Source: Eubacterium sp. CAG:274 (GTDB lineage: Bacteria > Bacillota > Clostridia > Lachnospirales > CAG-274). From it: a stretch of 64,000 nucleotides of DNA. Where the stretch lies: contig FR888489.1 in the NCBI GenBank assembly GCA_000432155.1, positions 37,060-101,059 on the forward strand, in the 5' to 3' direction. Positions 1 to 8,574 of the stretch are shown in pieces. The notes under the pieces are model-generated. The model saw nothing but the letters and a program-made list of their open reading frames with translations. It was not told the origin of the DNA and made no database searches. Each line of letters begins with the position of its first letter. Within the stretch, counting starts at the first letter, position 1. A program made the position numbers and the translations under genes.

Positions 1-321
1 TACGATAACTTAGCTTGTGGTGTTACAACTAACTTCAACCCTAGTCTTACTCTTATTGATGTTAAGGCATACAACAATGCTGAAAGCAACTTTAACTTCT
101 TTACAGATAAGGCTGACCAGTACAACTATACTGTAACTGGTGCTGTTTCATACAATGGTGGTGCGGTTGATAGAATTCCTACTGAAAATTACAATAAGGA
201 ATACAAGAACAATAGCCAGACTCCACTTATTAGCGACTCTAACTATTGGGAACTTGCTTTAGGTAAGAGTGTAAATAAATCAGGCAAAGAAGCAAACGAA
301 AGTATGCTTAAAATGAAATAA
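1..321 (+). CDS. C-terminal fragment of an unrecognised protein
   Basis: The first reading frame is open from the window edge to a TAA at 319-321, giving the last 106 residues of a larger protein; the start lies outside. The fragment is rich in Asn, Tyr, Thr and Ser, with no Cys-rich or membrane segment after the first residues, which suits an exported or surface protein but does not prove it. I recognise no domain. It is followed 10 bases later by an intrinsic terminator, so it ends its own transcript. Confidence 0.7.
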   Translation, partial: YDNLACGVTTNFNPSLTLIDVKAYNNAESNFNFFTDKADQYNYTVTGAVSYNGGAVDRIPTENYNKEYKNNSQTPLISDSNYWELALGKSVNKSGKEANESMLKMK

Positions 322-331
322 TACAATATAG

Positions 332-358
332 AAAAAGCTCCGAAAGGGGCTTTTTTTA
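332..358 (+). terminator. Intrinsic terminator of the upstream gene
   Basis: AAAGC-TCC...GGGGCTTT hairpin followed by a run of seven T, directly after the stop codon at 321. Confidence 0.85.
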
Positions 359-400
359 TTGCCTAAATATATTATAAAAATATTACAAATCAAAGTTTTT

Positions 401-429
401 ATGACAATTTTCGGCATTTGTGATACAAT
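401..429 (+). promoter_or_regulatory. Probable promoter of the yibE/F-ABC operon
   Basis: ATGACA (401-406), 17-bp spacer, TACAAT (424-429), placed about 30 bases before the TTG start at 458. Close to the vegetative consensus; inferred from sequence only. Confidence 0.55.
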
Positions 430-457
430 AACTAGGAATGAGAAAGAGGTGTTTGTT

Positions 458-1735
458 TTGAGTTATAAAACAAAAAATATTATAGTGTATATTGCTGTTG
501 TTATATTCAGTATACTATTTTGCTATTTTGGCAACAAGTACACTATGGCAAATTATAAGTTATTAAATAATCAAGGTGTAGATGCCACTCATCCTGGGGT
601 TATTACTGAAATAACTAATGAACAGGACTACACTTACCAGAATGGTCTTGGTGGTAGTAAAATTTCCTTTAAATGTACACTAAAAGATACGGGAGAGGAA
701 ATAGAGGGTACACAGGTTGTTGATGATTACGACCCTGTTCCTTACAGAAAGGTTACAAAGGGGGATAAAATCCTTTTGGACTATGATGATACTAATGGTT
801 GGCAGTTTACAGAATATATAAGAACTGACGCACTTTTAGTATTAGGTGCTATATTCTTGATTGCACTTTTATTCTTTGGCAGAACTAAAGGTCTTAACAC
901 AATTATTTCATTAGGCTTTACTTGTATTGCTATTTTTGCAGTATTTATTCCGGCTGTTATAAGTGGTCAGAATATTTATTTATGGTCAGTAGGCATATGT
1001 GCTTACACAATAATTATGACATTACTTATTGTAAACGGTCCTAACACAAAAACTCTTACATCTTGTATAGGCTGTTTTGGTGGTGTTGTATTGGCCGGTA
1101 TTCTTACATTTTTTATGACAAAGATACTTGCCCTTACTGGTGTTGTAGACGAATCTTCATATTCTCTTACAACAGTAAATCCAGACCACCCTATTGATTT
1201 GCTTGCTATTATATTCGCAGCTATTATAATCGGTGCTATGGGTGCAGTAATGGATGTTGCTATGTCACTTTCTTCATCACTTCACGAATTAAAGTTAAAG
1301 GTTATGAGCATATCTCCTAAGGAACTTTTCAAAAGTGGTATGGTTATTGGTAGAGATATGATGGGTACAATGGCTAACACTCTTGTACTTGCATATATTG
1401 GTAGTAGTCTTACAGTTACTGTGCTTATTGTAATTTACAATAGTTCAATGACAGAACTTCTTAACAAGGAAAGAATAGTTGTTGAAATTTTACAGGCACT
1501 TGTAGGTAGTATAGGTATATTGTTTACAATACCTTTCACTTGCTTTGTTTGTGCTATGTTATATAGAAATTTAAAGCCTTATGACAACAATGTAGAGTTT
1601 GACGAATATGCTTATTGTGAGCAACTTGCTGAGGAAAAAGAGGCTAGAGAGGCCAGAGCTTTAGCTAAGAAACAGGCTAAGGAAGAAGAAGCAAGAGCTA
1701 TAAAAGAAGGCAAGGAAGAAGCGAATAAGTTTTAA
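458..1735 (+). CDS. YibE/F-family membrane protein
   Basis: 425-residue polytopic membrane protein of the YibE/F family, whose function is not established (an exporter role is often assumed). An N-terminal membrane segment is followed by an extracytoplasmic domain of about 100 residues, then at least six further membrane segments and a highly charged Glu/Lys/Ala-rich cytoplasmic tail. The family-typical stretch LLFFGRTKGLN precedes the second hydrophobic block. I chose the TTG at 458 because GAAAGAGGTG lies 6 bases upstream; the longer frame starting at 359 runs through the terminator and promoter. It is the first gene of an apparent operon with four ABC-transporter-related genes. Confidence 0.85.
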   Translation: MSYKTKNIIVYIAVVIFSILFCYFGNKYTMANYKLLNNQGVDATHPGVITEITNEQDYTYQNGLGGSKISFKCTLKDTGEEIEGTQVVDDYDPVPYRKVTKGDKILLDYDDTNGWQFTEYIRTDALLVLGAIFLIALLFFGRTKGLNTIISLGFTCIAIFAVFIPAVISGQNIYLWSVGICAYTIIMTLLIVNGPNTKTLTSCIGCFGGVVLAGILTFFMTKILALTGVVDESSYSLTTVNPDHPIDLLAIIFAAIIIGAMGAVMDVAMSLSSSLHELKLKVMSISPKELFKSGMVIGRDMMGTMANTLVLAYIGSSLTVTVLIVIYNSSMTELLNKERIVVEILQALVGSIGILFTIPFTCFVCAMLYRNLKPYDNNVEFDEYAYCEQLAEEKEAREARALAKKQAKEEEARAIKEGKEEANKF

Positions 1736-1747
1736 GAGGTATGTTTT

Positions 1748-2377
1748 ATGATAGAAGTAAAAAATATTTCCAAAAGATATAGGAACACTGTTTTGGACGA
1801 TATAAGTTTTACTGCTGAAAAAGGTCAATGTATAGGCATAATAGGAGCAAATGGCTGTGGAAAAACCACATTGCTTTCTATTATGGCTGGTGTCAACAAG
1901 GCACAGTCTGGAAAAATATATTACAACAATGAACTTGCAGACAGGAAAAGTGTTTTCAAAAAGTATATTGCTTATGTACCACAGGAAAATCCACTTATTG
2001 ATGAACTTACTACAAAGGACAATTTACTTTTGTGGCTTGGCAGTAATAGAAAAATAAAAGATGGATTTGAAAATGGCGTTTTAAAGGATTTGGGTATTGA
2101 CGAATTTTTGAACAAGCAAGTTAATGAGCTTTCAGGTGGTATGAAAAGAAGATTAAGCATCGGTATTTCACTTTCAAACAATGCACCTATAATGCTATTA
2201 GACGAGCCAGGTTCAGCCTTAGATATTTATGGCAAACAGGAAGTAAATTCTTATATTTCAAATTATGTAAAAAATGGTGGAACTGTAGTAATGAGTACCC
2301 ACGATAGAGATGAAATAGATTTATGTACTAAACTATACAAAATAGAAGACGGAATTTTAAAGGAATGCGAGGGATAA
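1748..2377 (+). CDS. ABC transporter ATP-binding protein
   Basis: 209-residue ATPase of an ABC-2 type system. Visible motifs: Walker A GANGCGKTT (about residues 33-41), signature LSGGMKRR (about 128-135), Walker B IMLLDEP with catalytic Glu, and a switch His in STHDRDE. It ends almost directly after the switch region, so it is a minimal nucleotide-binding domain. RBS AAGAGGT precedes the ATG. It starts 12 bases after the YibE/F gene and is followed after 3 bases by the anchored protein and two permeases, which are its likely partners. The substrate is unknown. Confidence 0.92.
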   Translation: MIEVKNISKRYRNTVLDDISFTAEKGQCIGIIGANGCGKTTLLSIMAGVNKAQSGKIYYNNELADRKSVFKKYIAYVPQENPLIDELTTKDNLLLWLGSNRKIKDGFENGVLKDLGIDEFLNKQVNELSGGMKRRLSIGISLSNNAPIMLLDEPGSALDIYGKQEVNSYISNYVKNGGTVVMSTHDRDEIDLCTKLYKIEDGILKECEG

Positions 2378-2380
2378 AAA

Positions 2381-4195
2381 GTGGACGATAATATTAAAAA
2401 TATGGAGGATATTGAAAACAAGCCTTCGGGGCAAAACCCTGAAAATAGTGTAGAGGAATTTAATAACGAATCGACAGAAAATGTTTCAGATGAAAGTGCA
2501 GAAGAAGTAACAGAAAATAGTGCAAATGAAGATACTTCAGAAAAAAATACTGATGAAGTAACAGAAAATCGTGTAGACGAAAGTACTTCAGAGGAAACAA
2601 AAGAGGAAAATACAGAATCTGAATTTGATACTAAGGAAAGAAAACCATTAAAAAATCTTGGTAAAGTAGTTATTTCTGTTGTTGCAGTAGCAATGGTTGC
2701 AACTACAGCTTATGCGGTTTTAAATCCCGTAAATGTTATAAAGAGAGCTACTACAAAGACTTTTAACCAGTATGTAAACAGAACATCTATAATAAATACT
2801 ATAGGCTTGAAAGATATAGTAAATATGATAGATACAAAGTCAGTTTCTGTTGATGCTGAATTAAATGTAAATGACAATTCATATATGCCTAGCATAAATG
2901 GCGGTGGTATCAGCTTTAGTTTTGACAAAGATGTGGATAAAAAACTTGCTCAAAGTAAGGTATCAGCTTTATATAAAAATACCGCCCTTATGGATTTATA
3001 TTCTTATACAGATAATAAGGACATTGTAATTTATGCTCCTGCCCTTTATGAAAAGGCGATTAAGTTTGGTTGTGACAATATTTTAAAACAATACTTTGAC
3101 TCTCCTTTAATGAAAGGTTCAAGTGCTGAATATAACAAGGATAAGGATTTTTCAGTTAAGCTTTTTGATGACAATAAGGTAACAGAAAAGGCTGACAAAT
3201 ATTTTAATATTTATAGTGATTTTACAAGCCAGTTACAGTATTATACTAATCTTCATTGGAAAGAGGCTACTAAAAATGCTACTTTAAAAAAGAATGAAAA
3301 TAAAGATGTTACTGTAGGGGAAAAGGAATTAAAGTGTAAAAGCTATACACTTACAGTACCTTATGAAGATGTAAACAAGTTTATAATAGGTGTTGTAAGA
3401 GATACAAGCAAGGGTTCAGGTTTTGAAAATTTCTTGACTGAATATGCCACATATATGTATACTTCACAGCCTATGTACCAGTATTTCTTTGAAAATGAAG
3501 CAGACTTAGAAAAATATATAAAGAATAGTATACAAGAGTCTATTTCAAATGTAGAGAAAAATGCAAAGTTTGGAGATTTAAGTATTAACTTCTACATAAA
3601 TGGTGGTATGCTTGTAAAGTGCGAAAGCAGTATGAATGTAACAGTAGACAATTCTGTAATGGACATTAATGCTAATATGGCACTTAACGGCAGTGAAAAT
3701 CCTATAGATTTAATAAATAGTGAAGTTGCTTTCAATAGTGACGGTAGTGTACTTAAATTCTCTCTCAGCGACGGAGCAGAAAATAAGGAAAATTCTATTG
3801 ATTCTTCAAAGGAATTAAACATTGACGATGCTCTTGGAAATAATATTAAACTTGTAGCAAATGGTAGATATGATACAAAGAATAATCAGCTTTTAGCAAG
3901 CATTGACAAGAGTAATTCTGGTAGAGACACCCAGGGTATAAGTCTTAAAGCAAAGGTTGTTCCGGCTAAGGACACATTAAATGCTGATATAAGCGAATTT
4001 AATGTGGATATGATGGGTGTAACTTGTTCAGGTAATGGTCTTTTAGATGTCAGACCTTTAAGTGAAGAAATAGCTGCCCCAGATAGTGAGGCTATGGAAG
4101 TGTTTAAGGTTGACAAGGAAACTGTTGAAAATGCAATGAACTCTGCTAAAGATAAATTTACAGAGATAATGTCAAAATTTAAAGGATTAAAATAA
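2381..4195 (+). CDS. Acidic membrane-anchored extracytoplasmic protein of the ABC operon
   Basis: 604 residues. The first about 85 are a low-complexity acidic tail (Glu, Asn, Thr, Ser), then a basic patch and one membrane segment near residues 95-115 (VVISVVAVAMVATTAYAVL), then a large soluble domain without Cys. This is a single-pass protein with a cytoplasmic acidic N-terminus and an extracellular C-terminal domain. GTG start at 2381 with GAGGG 7 bases upstream; the in-frame ATG at 2402 is less well placed. I recognise no named domain. Its position between ATPase and permeases suggests an accessory or substrate-capture role, which is inference. Confidence 0.8.
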   Translation: MDDNIKNMEDIENKPSGQNPENSVEEFNNESTENVSDESAEEVTENSANEDTSEKNTDEVTENRVDESTSEETKEENTESEFDTKERKPLKNLGKVVISVVAVAMVATTAYAVLNPVNVIKRATTKTFNQYVNRTSIINTIGLKDIVNMIDTKSVSVDAELNVNDNSYMPSINGGGISFSFDKDVDKKLAQSKVSALYKNTALMDLYSYTDNKDIVIYAPALYEKAIKFGCDNILKQYFDSPLMKGSSAEYNKDKDFSVKLFDDNKVTEKADKYFNIYSDFTSQLQYYTNLHWKEATKNATLKKNENKDVTVGEKELKCKSYTLTVPYEDVNKFIIGVVRDTSKGSGFENFLTEYATYMYTSQPMYQYFFENEADLEKYIKNSIQESISNVEKNAKFGDLSINFYINGGMLVKCESSMNVTVDNSVMDINANMALNGSENPIDLINSEVAFNSDGSVLKFSLSDGAENKENSIDSSKELNIDDALGNNIKLVANGRYDTKNNQLLASIDKSNSGRDTQGISLKAKVVPAKDTLNADISEFNVDMMGVTCSGNGLLDVRPLSEEIAAPDSEAMEVFKVDKETVENAMNSAKDKFTEIMSKFKGLK

Positions 4196-4197
4196 AA

Positions 4198-5376
4198 ATG
4201 TTTTTACGATATTTATTTATGGAATTAAAAAGGTCATTGTACCTTTTGCCTAAAATTTTAATAGGTGCAGAAATTCTTGTTTTGGCTATGGGTATAGTGT
4301 CTTTTGTTGGTATTTCTGCTATGGATAAAAGCTCAGCTGAAATAAAAAAGTCAGTTGTAGCTATGTATATTCCTGATGGTGGTGCAACAGAAGATATGGC
4401 ACTTTCTATTGTGGAAAATATGGAAAGTGTAGGTACGCTGTGCAAATTTGAAGTAGTTGACAGTAAAGATAAAGTGAAAAATATGGTTGAAAATGGCTCT
4501 GCTTTAGGCGGAGTCATTTTGCCTAGTGACTATATTCATAGTATATTAAAAGGAGAAAATCTCCACCCAATACTTATATTGCCAAAGGGTACAGACTTAA
4601 ACAATAAACTTTTTGAAAATCTTGCAGAGGGTGGTTGTGGCATTTTTGCAGCCGTTCAGGCAGGTGTATATTCTGTTCAAGATGCTTTGTTGGCTAAAAC
4701 CGGCAAAGAGGTTTCTGTGCTTAAATTGGCTGAATTGGATATGGAATATGTAGACACAGTTTTGCCAAGAGCAACATATTTTGATACAAATATGGTAAAT
4801 AGTGAAAGTGATTTAACAGTAAAGGAATACTATTTAGCAATGGCTTTGGCTATGGTTATACTTCTTGCCGGTATGGCAATGGCACCAGTTGTAAGCGGAC
4901 ACAATAGAGCTTTTTACAACAAGTTGAAAATGTCAGGAGTTGGTTTTTTACTTAATTCTCTTGTAGTAAACATAATAGTATTTTTAATATATGCGGTTAT
5001 TTATTTAATAATTTTAGGGCTGTTTTGTATTTTAAGAGTGGATATACAGTTTAATATATTATCCTTTGTTATGCCTTGTTTTATTGGCTCTATTTTTACA
5101 ACTGCTATTTACACATTATGTGGAGATAGAAGTTATGGAGGGCTTTTGATATTTGCCTTTAGTATGGTTTTTGGATTTTTAGGTGGTGCTTTTGTACCAG
5201 TTTCACTTCTTCCGGATACTATAAAGGCTATAAGCCCATACTCTCCCGTAAACATTGTAGGTAGCCAAATTATGGGTATGTTTTCTGCCTATGACTATGC
5301 TTCCTTAAAATACGGAATTGTATTTGCTGTATTTCTCTATGTTGTTACAGCATTGAAAGGGGCGATAAAAAGATGA
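4198..5376 (+). CDS. ABC-2 type transporter permease, first of a pair
   Basis: 392 residues with the usual ABC-2 exporter topology: one membrane segment near residues 17-37, a long extracytoplasmic domain to about residue 205, then five or six membrane segments to the end, including a GFLGGAFVPVSLLP loop typical of the family. It starts 2 bases after the preceding stop with no strong ribosome site, so translation is probably coupled. Its stop overlaps the next gene by 4 bases. It should form a heterodimer with the next product, powered by the ATPase at 1748-2377. Confidence 0.88.
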   Translation: MFLRYLFMELKRSLYLLPKILIGAEILVLAMGIVSFVGISAMDKSSAEIKKSVVAMYIPDGGATEDMALSIVENMESVGTLCKFEVVDSKDKVKNMVENGSALGGVILPSDYIHSILKGENLHPILILPKGTDLNNKLFENLAEGGCGIFAAVQAGVYSVQDALLAKTGKEVSVLKLAELDMEYVDTVLPRATYFDTNMVNSESDLTVKEYYLAMALAMVILLAGMAMAPVVSGHNRAFYNKLKMSGVGFLLNSLVVNIIVFLIYAVIYLIILGLFCILRVDIQFNILSFVMPCFIGSIFTTAIYTLCGDRSYGGLLIFAFSMVFGFLGGAFVPVSLLPDTIKAISPYSPVNIVGSQIMGMFSAYDYASLKYGIVFAVFLYVVTALKGAIKR

Positions 5377-6413
5377 GTGTCTTTTGGCGAATACTGATTT
5401 ATATAAAAAGATTGTGTAAAATGCCAGCCTTTGTTATTGCTCTTTTGTTAATGCCAGTAATAGCCTACGGAATAAAGAACTTTACTACTCTTGAAAACAA
5501 GGGGATAACAGTAGGTGTTTATGCTACAGGAGAAGTTGGTAAGGCTGTTTGTGAAGATTTGTTAAGTAAGGACTATGTTGTTAAATTTGAAAAGTATGAC
5601 AGCATAGAAAAAATGAAAGAAGATGTGGAATTTAAAACAATAGAGTGTGGTTATGTCTTTGAAAATTCCTTTGAAGATGGATATAAAAAAGGGGATTTGA
5701 CAAGGTCTATAGGCTGTATAACATCTAATTCCTCTGTACTTCACAAAATGATAAATGAAGTTGTGTATTCTTCAATTATAACAAAACAAGCTCCTGAAAT
5801 AGCAAATAACTATTTAAAGGATAAGAATATACCTGTAACAGTAGATGAGGACTATGGAAAGTATATGGACAGTGATAAGCTGTTTACCGTTGATACAGAA
5901 TATGTAGATTCTCCACAGATTGCATCTAAGAAACTTTTTAGCGTGTCAAATGTAGTGGCTCTTTATACTATGCTAGGTGTTGTGCTTTTGTCTGTAAATG
6001 CTGTGAGAGATAGGAAAAAGGGTATTAGAATTAATGGCTATTTTTGCATTTTTGCAGGTTGTTTGCTGTTTACTATATTCTCTATTATTTCATCAAAAAT
6101 AGCCGGAGAATTGACAAATGAGGCTGTTTTAAGGTATGGCATATATTTATTTGTATTAAGTGGCTTTGCCTATTTATTAAGTGCCTTGCCTAAAGAGGAA
6201 ATTCTGTTTGGGATATTGCCGGTGTTGGCAGTAACTTCTGTAGTTCTTAGCCCTATATTTATAGATGTAAGTAATTATTTAAAAATACTTGAGCCTTTGC
6301 AATACATTTATACTGTAACATACTTTGCAAAAGCTGATGTAATGACTATGGGGATAGTTGCTATAGTATTAAATGTTGTAGCATTTTTAGTGAACAGGAT
6401 AGTGAAAAGATAA
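5373..6413 (+). CDS. ABC-2 type transporter permease, second of a pair
   Basis: 346 residues, same layout as its neighbour: one N-terminal membrane segment (about residues 18-36), an extracytoplasmic domain to about 190, then about five membrane segments. The ATG overlaps the previous stop (ATGA), a sign of translational coupling. Pairing of two half-permeases with one small ATPase is usual for ABC-2 exporters of lantibiotics, peptides or drugs, but nothing here gives the substrate. No terminator is seen before the next gene, which begins 30 bases on. Confidence 0.85.
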   Translation: MSVFWRILIYIKRLCKMPAFVIALLLMPVIAYGIKNFTTLENKGITVGVYATGEVGKAVCEDLLSKDYVVKFEKYDSIEKMKEDVEFKTIECGYVFENSFEDGYKKGDLTRSIGCITSNSSVLHKMINEVVYSSIITKQAPEIANNYLKDKNIPVTVDEDYGKYMDSDKLFTVDTEYVDSPQIASKKLFSVSNVVALYTMLGVVLLSVNAVRDRKKGIRINGYFCIFAGCLLFTIFSIISSKIAGELTNEAVLRYGIYLFVLSGFAYLLSALPKEEILFGILPVLAVTSVVLSPIFIDVSNYLKILEPLQYIYTVTYFAKADVMTMGIVAIVLNVVAFLVNRIVKR

Positions 6414-6443
6414 AAATTTAGGTATTATGGGAAGGGAATAATT

Positions 6444-6824
6444 ATGAGAGTAGACCCAGAGTTGACATATCAAGACTATAAGGATGGATTAATAGTTGCA
6501 TTTAATCGTTTAGGGAAAAAAGGTTGGGAAAAAACTGAAAATATTACTGATTATTTGACTGATGAAGATAATGACCTTTTGGTTAAAGATAGTACATCAT
6601 TAGCTATATGGATAGTAACCATCGGGGAATATGAAGTAAGACACGATATTTTAGAAGAACGAGTTCATACCGAGTTATGTTATCACATTCCTAGATTTTT
6701 AGACGGCTTATATGATGATGACTTAACAAAAGAAGAACATAAGCAAATGCAAGAAGATGTAGATTATATATTATCTAAAATTGAATTGTATGAAGTTCAT
6801 CCTGTAGATGACGATGAGGAATAG
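6444..6824 (+). CDS. Small acidic hypothetical protein
   Basis: 126 residues, strongly acidic at the C-terminus (DDDEE end), soluble, no Cys pair or membrane segment. Good ribosome site (GGGAAGGGA) before the ATG. It may be co-transcribed with the ABC operon and is ended by the terminator at 6877-6914. The size, charge and helical C-terminal half resemble small immunity-type proteins of Gram-positives, but I cannot assign a family and there is no toxin next to it. Confidence 0.65.
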   Translation: MRVDPELTYQDYKDGLIVAFNRLGKKGWEKTENITDYLTDEDNDLLVKDSTSLAIWIVTIGEYEVRHDILEERVHTELCYHIPRFLDGLYDDDLTKEEHKQMQEDVDYILSKIELYEVHPVDDDEE

Positions 6825-6876
6825 CTGTTATATTAATGGTTAAGGCTTAAAAGTGAATATATGAAGTATAGTAAGA

Positions 6877-6914
6877 AGTGTAAAGTATTAAATGTAGTAC
6901 TTTACACTTTTTTT
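6877..6914 (+). terminator. Intrinsic terminator abutting a hairpin repeat
   Basis: Perfect 11-bp stem AGTGTAAAGTA / TACTTTACACT with seven T. The first repeat unit starts two bases after the T-run. Confidence 0.9.
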
Positions 6915-6916
6915 AA

Positions 6917-7049
6917 TGAACCGAAAGATAAATCGGACACACGAAGTGTGGCTTTCAACAAAGTTGAAAGTTCTGACCAATGAATCGGAAAGATAAATCG
7001 GATGATTTAACTTGTTAAGTCGCAAATTAAGGTCGTTAATTTGGTCTGA
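6917..7049 (+). repeat. Two tandem units of the three-hairpin repeat
   Basis: Units at 6917-6979 and 6981-7049. Each begins TGAA(C/T)CG(g)AAAGATAAATCGG, whose ends pair as a short stem, then two further hairpins: CACACGAAGTGTG and CTTTCAACAAAGTTGAAAG in the first unit, GATTTAACTTGTTAAGTC and CAAATTAAGGTCGTTAATTTG in the second. Each ends (T/G)TCTGA. The same family occurs at 36012, 49071 and 58313, always just after a terminator. Not coding. Confidence 0.85.
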
Positions 7050-7059
7050 TTGGAAGTCC

Positions 7060-7119
7060 GTAAACAAATGAGAAGTAACAAATAAAAATTGTGATAAACA
7101 ATCCTCATTTGTGGTTTAC
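7060..7119. repeat. Imperfect inverted repeat
   Basis: GTAAACAAATGAG (7060-7072) pairs with CTCATTTGTGGTTTAC (7104-7119) with a small bulge; the 30-base loop is AT-rich. It lies between the hairpin repeats and the chromosomal tRNA terminator. Function unknown. Confidence 0.5.
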
Positions 7120-7138
7120 ATAAAAATATATAGTAGAC

Positions 7139-7165
7139 AAAAAAAGAGAAGGTAAAAACCTTCTC
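7139..7165 (-). terminator. Original terminator of the tRNA operon, displaced by the element
   Basis: On the minus strand GAGAAGG-TTTTTA-CCTTCTC followed by seven T. It directly follows the left att copy, so before integration it would have ended the tRNA-Gln transcript. Confidence 0.8.
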
Positions 7166-7169
7166 AACT

Positions 7170-7208
7170 TAGCTAGGCTAGCAGGATTCGAACCTGCGGA
7201 TGACGGAA
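7170..7208. repeat. Left attachment site (tRNA-Gln 3' fragment)
   Basis: 39 bases identical to 11781-11819, covering the T-arm, variable region and acceptor 3' strand of tRNA-Gln. Identity stops at 7209 (A versus T). No tRNA can be folded here because the 5' half is missing. Confidence 0.92.
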
Positions 7209-7307
7209 ACGATAAAGTAAAATTATATATTATAAGCTATGTTAAATATAGGCTTAAGTACTAATGTTTTAGATACTTTAACACAATATTTTTTGTAGTA
7301 TAGAAAT

Positions 7308-7331
7308 ACTTTGGGGCTAAAATGGGGCTAA
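7308..7331. repeat. Left copy of the GGGGCTAA arm repeat
   Basis: 24 bases identical to 11714-11737, containing two GGGGCTAA boxes; a third related box (GGGGTTAA) follows at about 7334. Located between the end of int and attL. Likely integrase arm-binding sites, by analogy with lambda/Tn916-type integrases. Confidence 0.6.
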
Positions 7332-7337
7332 ATGGGG

Positions 7338-8501
7338 TTAAAATATATCATTTAATTTGGCAACAGCTTTTTGTTTATCGTCATCAAGTATGTGGGCGTA
7401 TATTTTGGTTATTTCAGTTGAACTATGGCCAAGTAATTCAGCTATAACCTCTATAGATACCCCACGCCTTATTAACTGGGTGGCGTATGTATGCCTTAAA
7501 CTGTGAAAGTCCCTTTCCCTGATATTGTTTCTATTAAGCATACGCTTATAAGACCTGAGCAACGCCCTAGCGTCAATATATGATAGTTGATTATTACTAA
7601 AAACAAATAAATCATCATTAAAAGAACGCCCAAGGGTTTTAGCCCTATCTATTATGATTTTTTGCTGATTTTTTAGGACTATTGCGAGGTTTTTAGGTAT
7701 TGGTATAGTCCTTATGCTGTGTTTACTTTTGGGTGTCTGTAAGGCTGTTACGAGGTTTCTTGTGCCATTTGCTTTTATGTCACTATATGTTTTTAGTGTT
7801 TGGCTTACTGTTATGGTTAGATTATCAAAGTCTATATGTTTCCATTGTAGCCCCAATAATTCCCCTTGCCTCATTCCAGTACCAAGAGCGACCAGTATTA
7901 AGTTTTCGTGTATATAGCCCGTAAGGGCTTTTTTTAATTGTTTTATTTCATCGTCAGTATATACATCTAGTTTTCTATCTTTTGTCAATTCCCCTGCATT
8001 TGATGGAATAGTGGTTCCTTTTAAGGGACTTTTTATTATATAGTCCTGTTCTATAGCAAAAGAAAAAAAGTTTCTAAGTAAGCTGTTAAGGGTACGGATA
8101 GAAGCTGATGTACACCCCATATCAAATAAATCATTGTAAAATCGCTGTATTACCACCGTTTTTACATCTGTTAGTCTAAGGCTTGCTATTGGATAGGGTT
8201 GTATATATTTTCTATAAATGCCCTCATATCGGCTGAATGTGGAGGGCTTTATATTCTCCGATACCCTCTTGAAGTCATATAGCCAGGAGTGCATTAGGTC
8301 ACCTAAAGACGCCTTGTCAAAATCAACATTAAGCCCTAGTTTTAATTGATTAAGGTATTCGTCACGCTTTTGTTCAGCCTCTTTTTTATTCTTACCATAA
8401 AATGATTTTCTAATACGACTTCCGTCAGGCTTTTTTCCAACATCAGCCCTTATTCTGTAATAATCTTTACCATTTATAGTTGAATTGGTTTTGTTAGCCA
8501 T
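7338..8501 (-). CDS. int: Tyrosine recombinase/integrase
   Basis: 387 residues. An N-terminal AP2-like arm-binding region (about residues 1-55, with YRIRADVGKKPDGSR), a core-binding domain (about 65-165) and a C-terminal catalytic domain. Catalytic residues are visible: Arg in GTGMRQGELLGL, HSLRHTYATQ with His and Arg, a second His in LLGHSS, and the nucleophile Tyr in KIYAHIL. Of the Tn916/phage integrase type. Start ATG at 8501 with AAAGGGTGAT upstream. Its 3' end faces attL, the usual arrangement for integration into a tRNA gene. It mediates insertion and, with the excisionase, excision. Confidence 0.95.
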   Translation of the reverse strand: MANKTNSTINGKDYYRIRADVGKKPDGSRIRKSFYGKNKKEAEQKRDEYLNQLKLGLNVDFDKASLGDLMHSWLYDFKRVSENIKPSTFSRYEGIYRKYIQPYPIASLRLTDVKTVVIQRFYNDLFDMGCTSASIRTLNSLLRNFFSFAIEQDYIIKSPLKGTTIPSNAGELTKDRKLDVYTDDEIKQLKKALTGYIHENLILVALGTGMRQGELLGLQWKHIDFDNLTITVSQTLKTYSDIKANGTRNLVTALQTPKSKHSIRTIPIPKNLAIVLKNQQKIIIDRAKTLGRSFNDDLFVFSNNQLSYIDARALLRSYKRMLNRNNIRERDFHSLRHTYATQLIRRGVSIEVIAELLGHSSTEITKIYAHILDDDKQKAVAKLNDIF

Positions 8502-8574
8502 TCAATCACCCTTTCTAGTTTTTCAGAAAAAAATGAAAAAAGTTATCTATTACTCAAAAATGAGTAACAACATA

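Noticed and set aside
6917..7049. Group IIC intron or IS fragment behind a terminator
   Set aside because: The site choice is similar, but the units are only about 65 bases, lack domain V-like sequence and any transposase or reverse transcriptase frame.
7170..7208. Second tRNA-Gln at the left end of the element
   Set aside because: Only the 3' 36 bases plus 3 flanking bases are present; no 5' half can be found to the right, so it is an att fragment.
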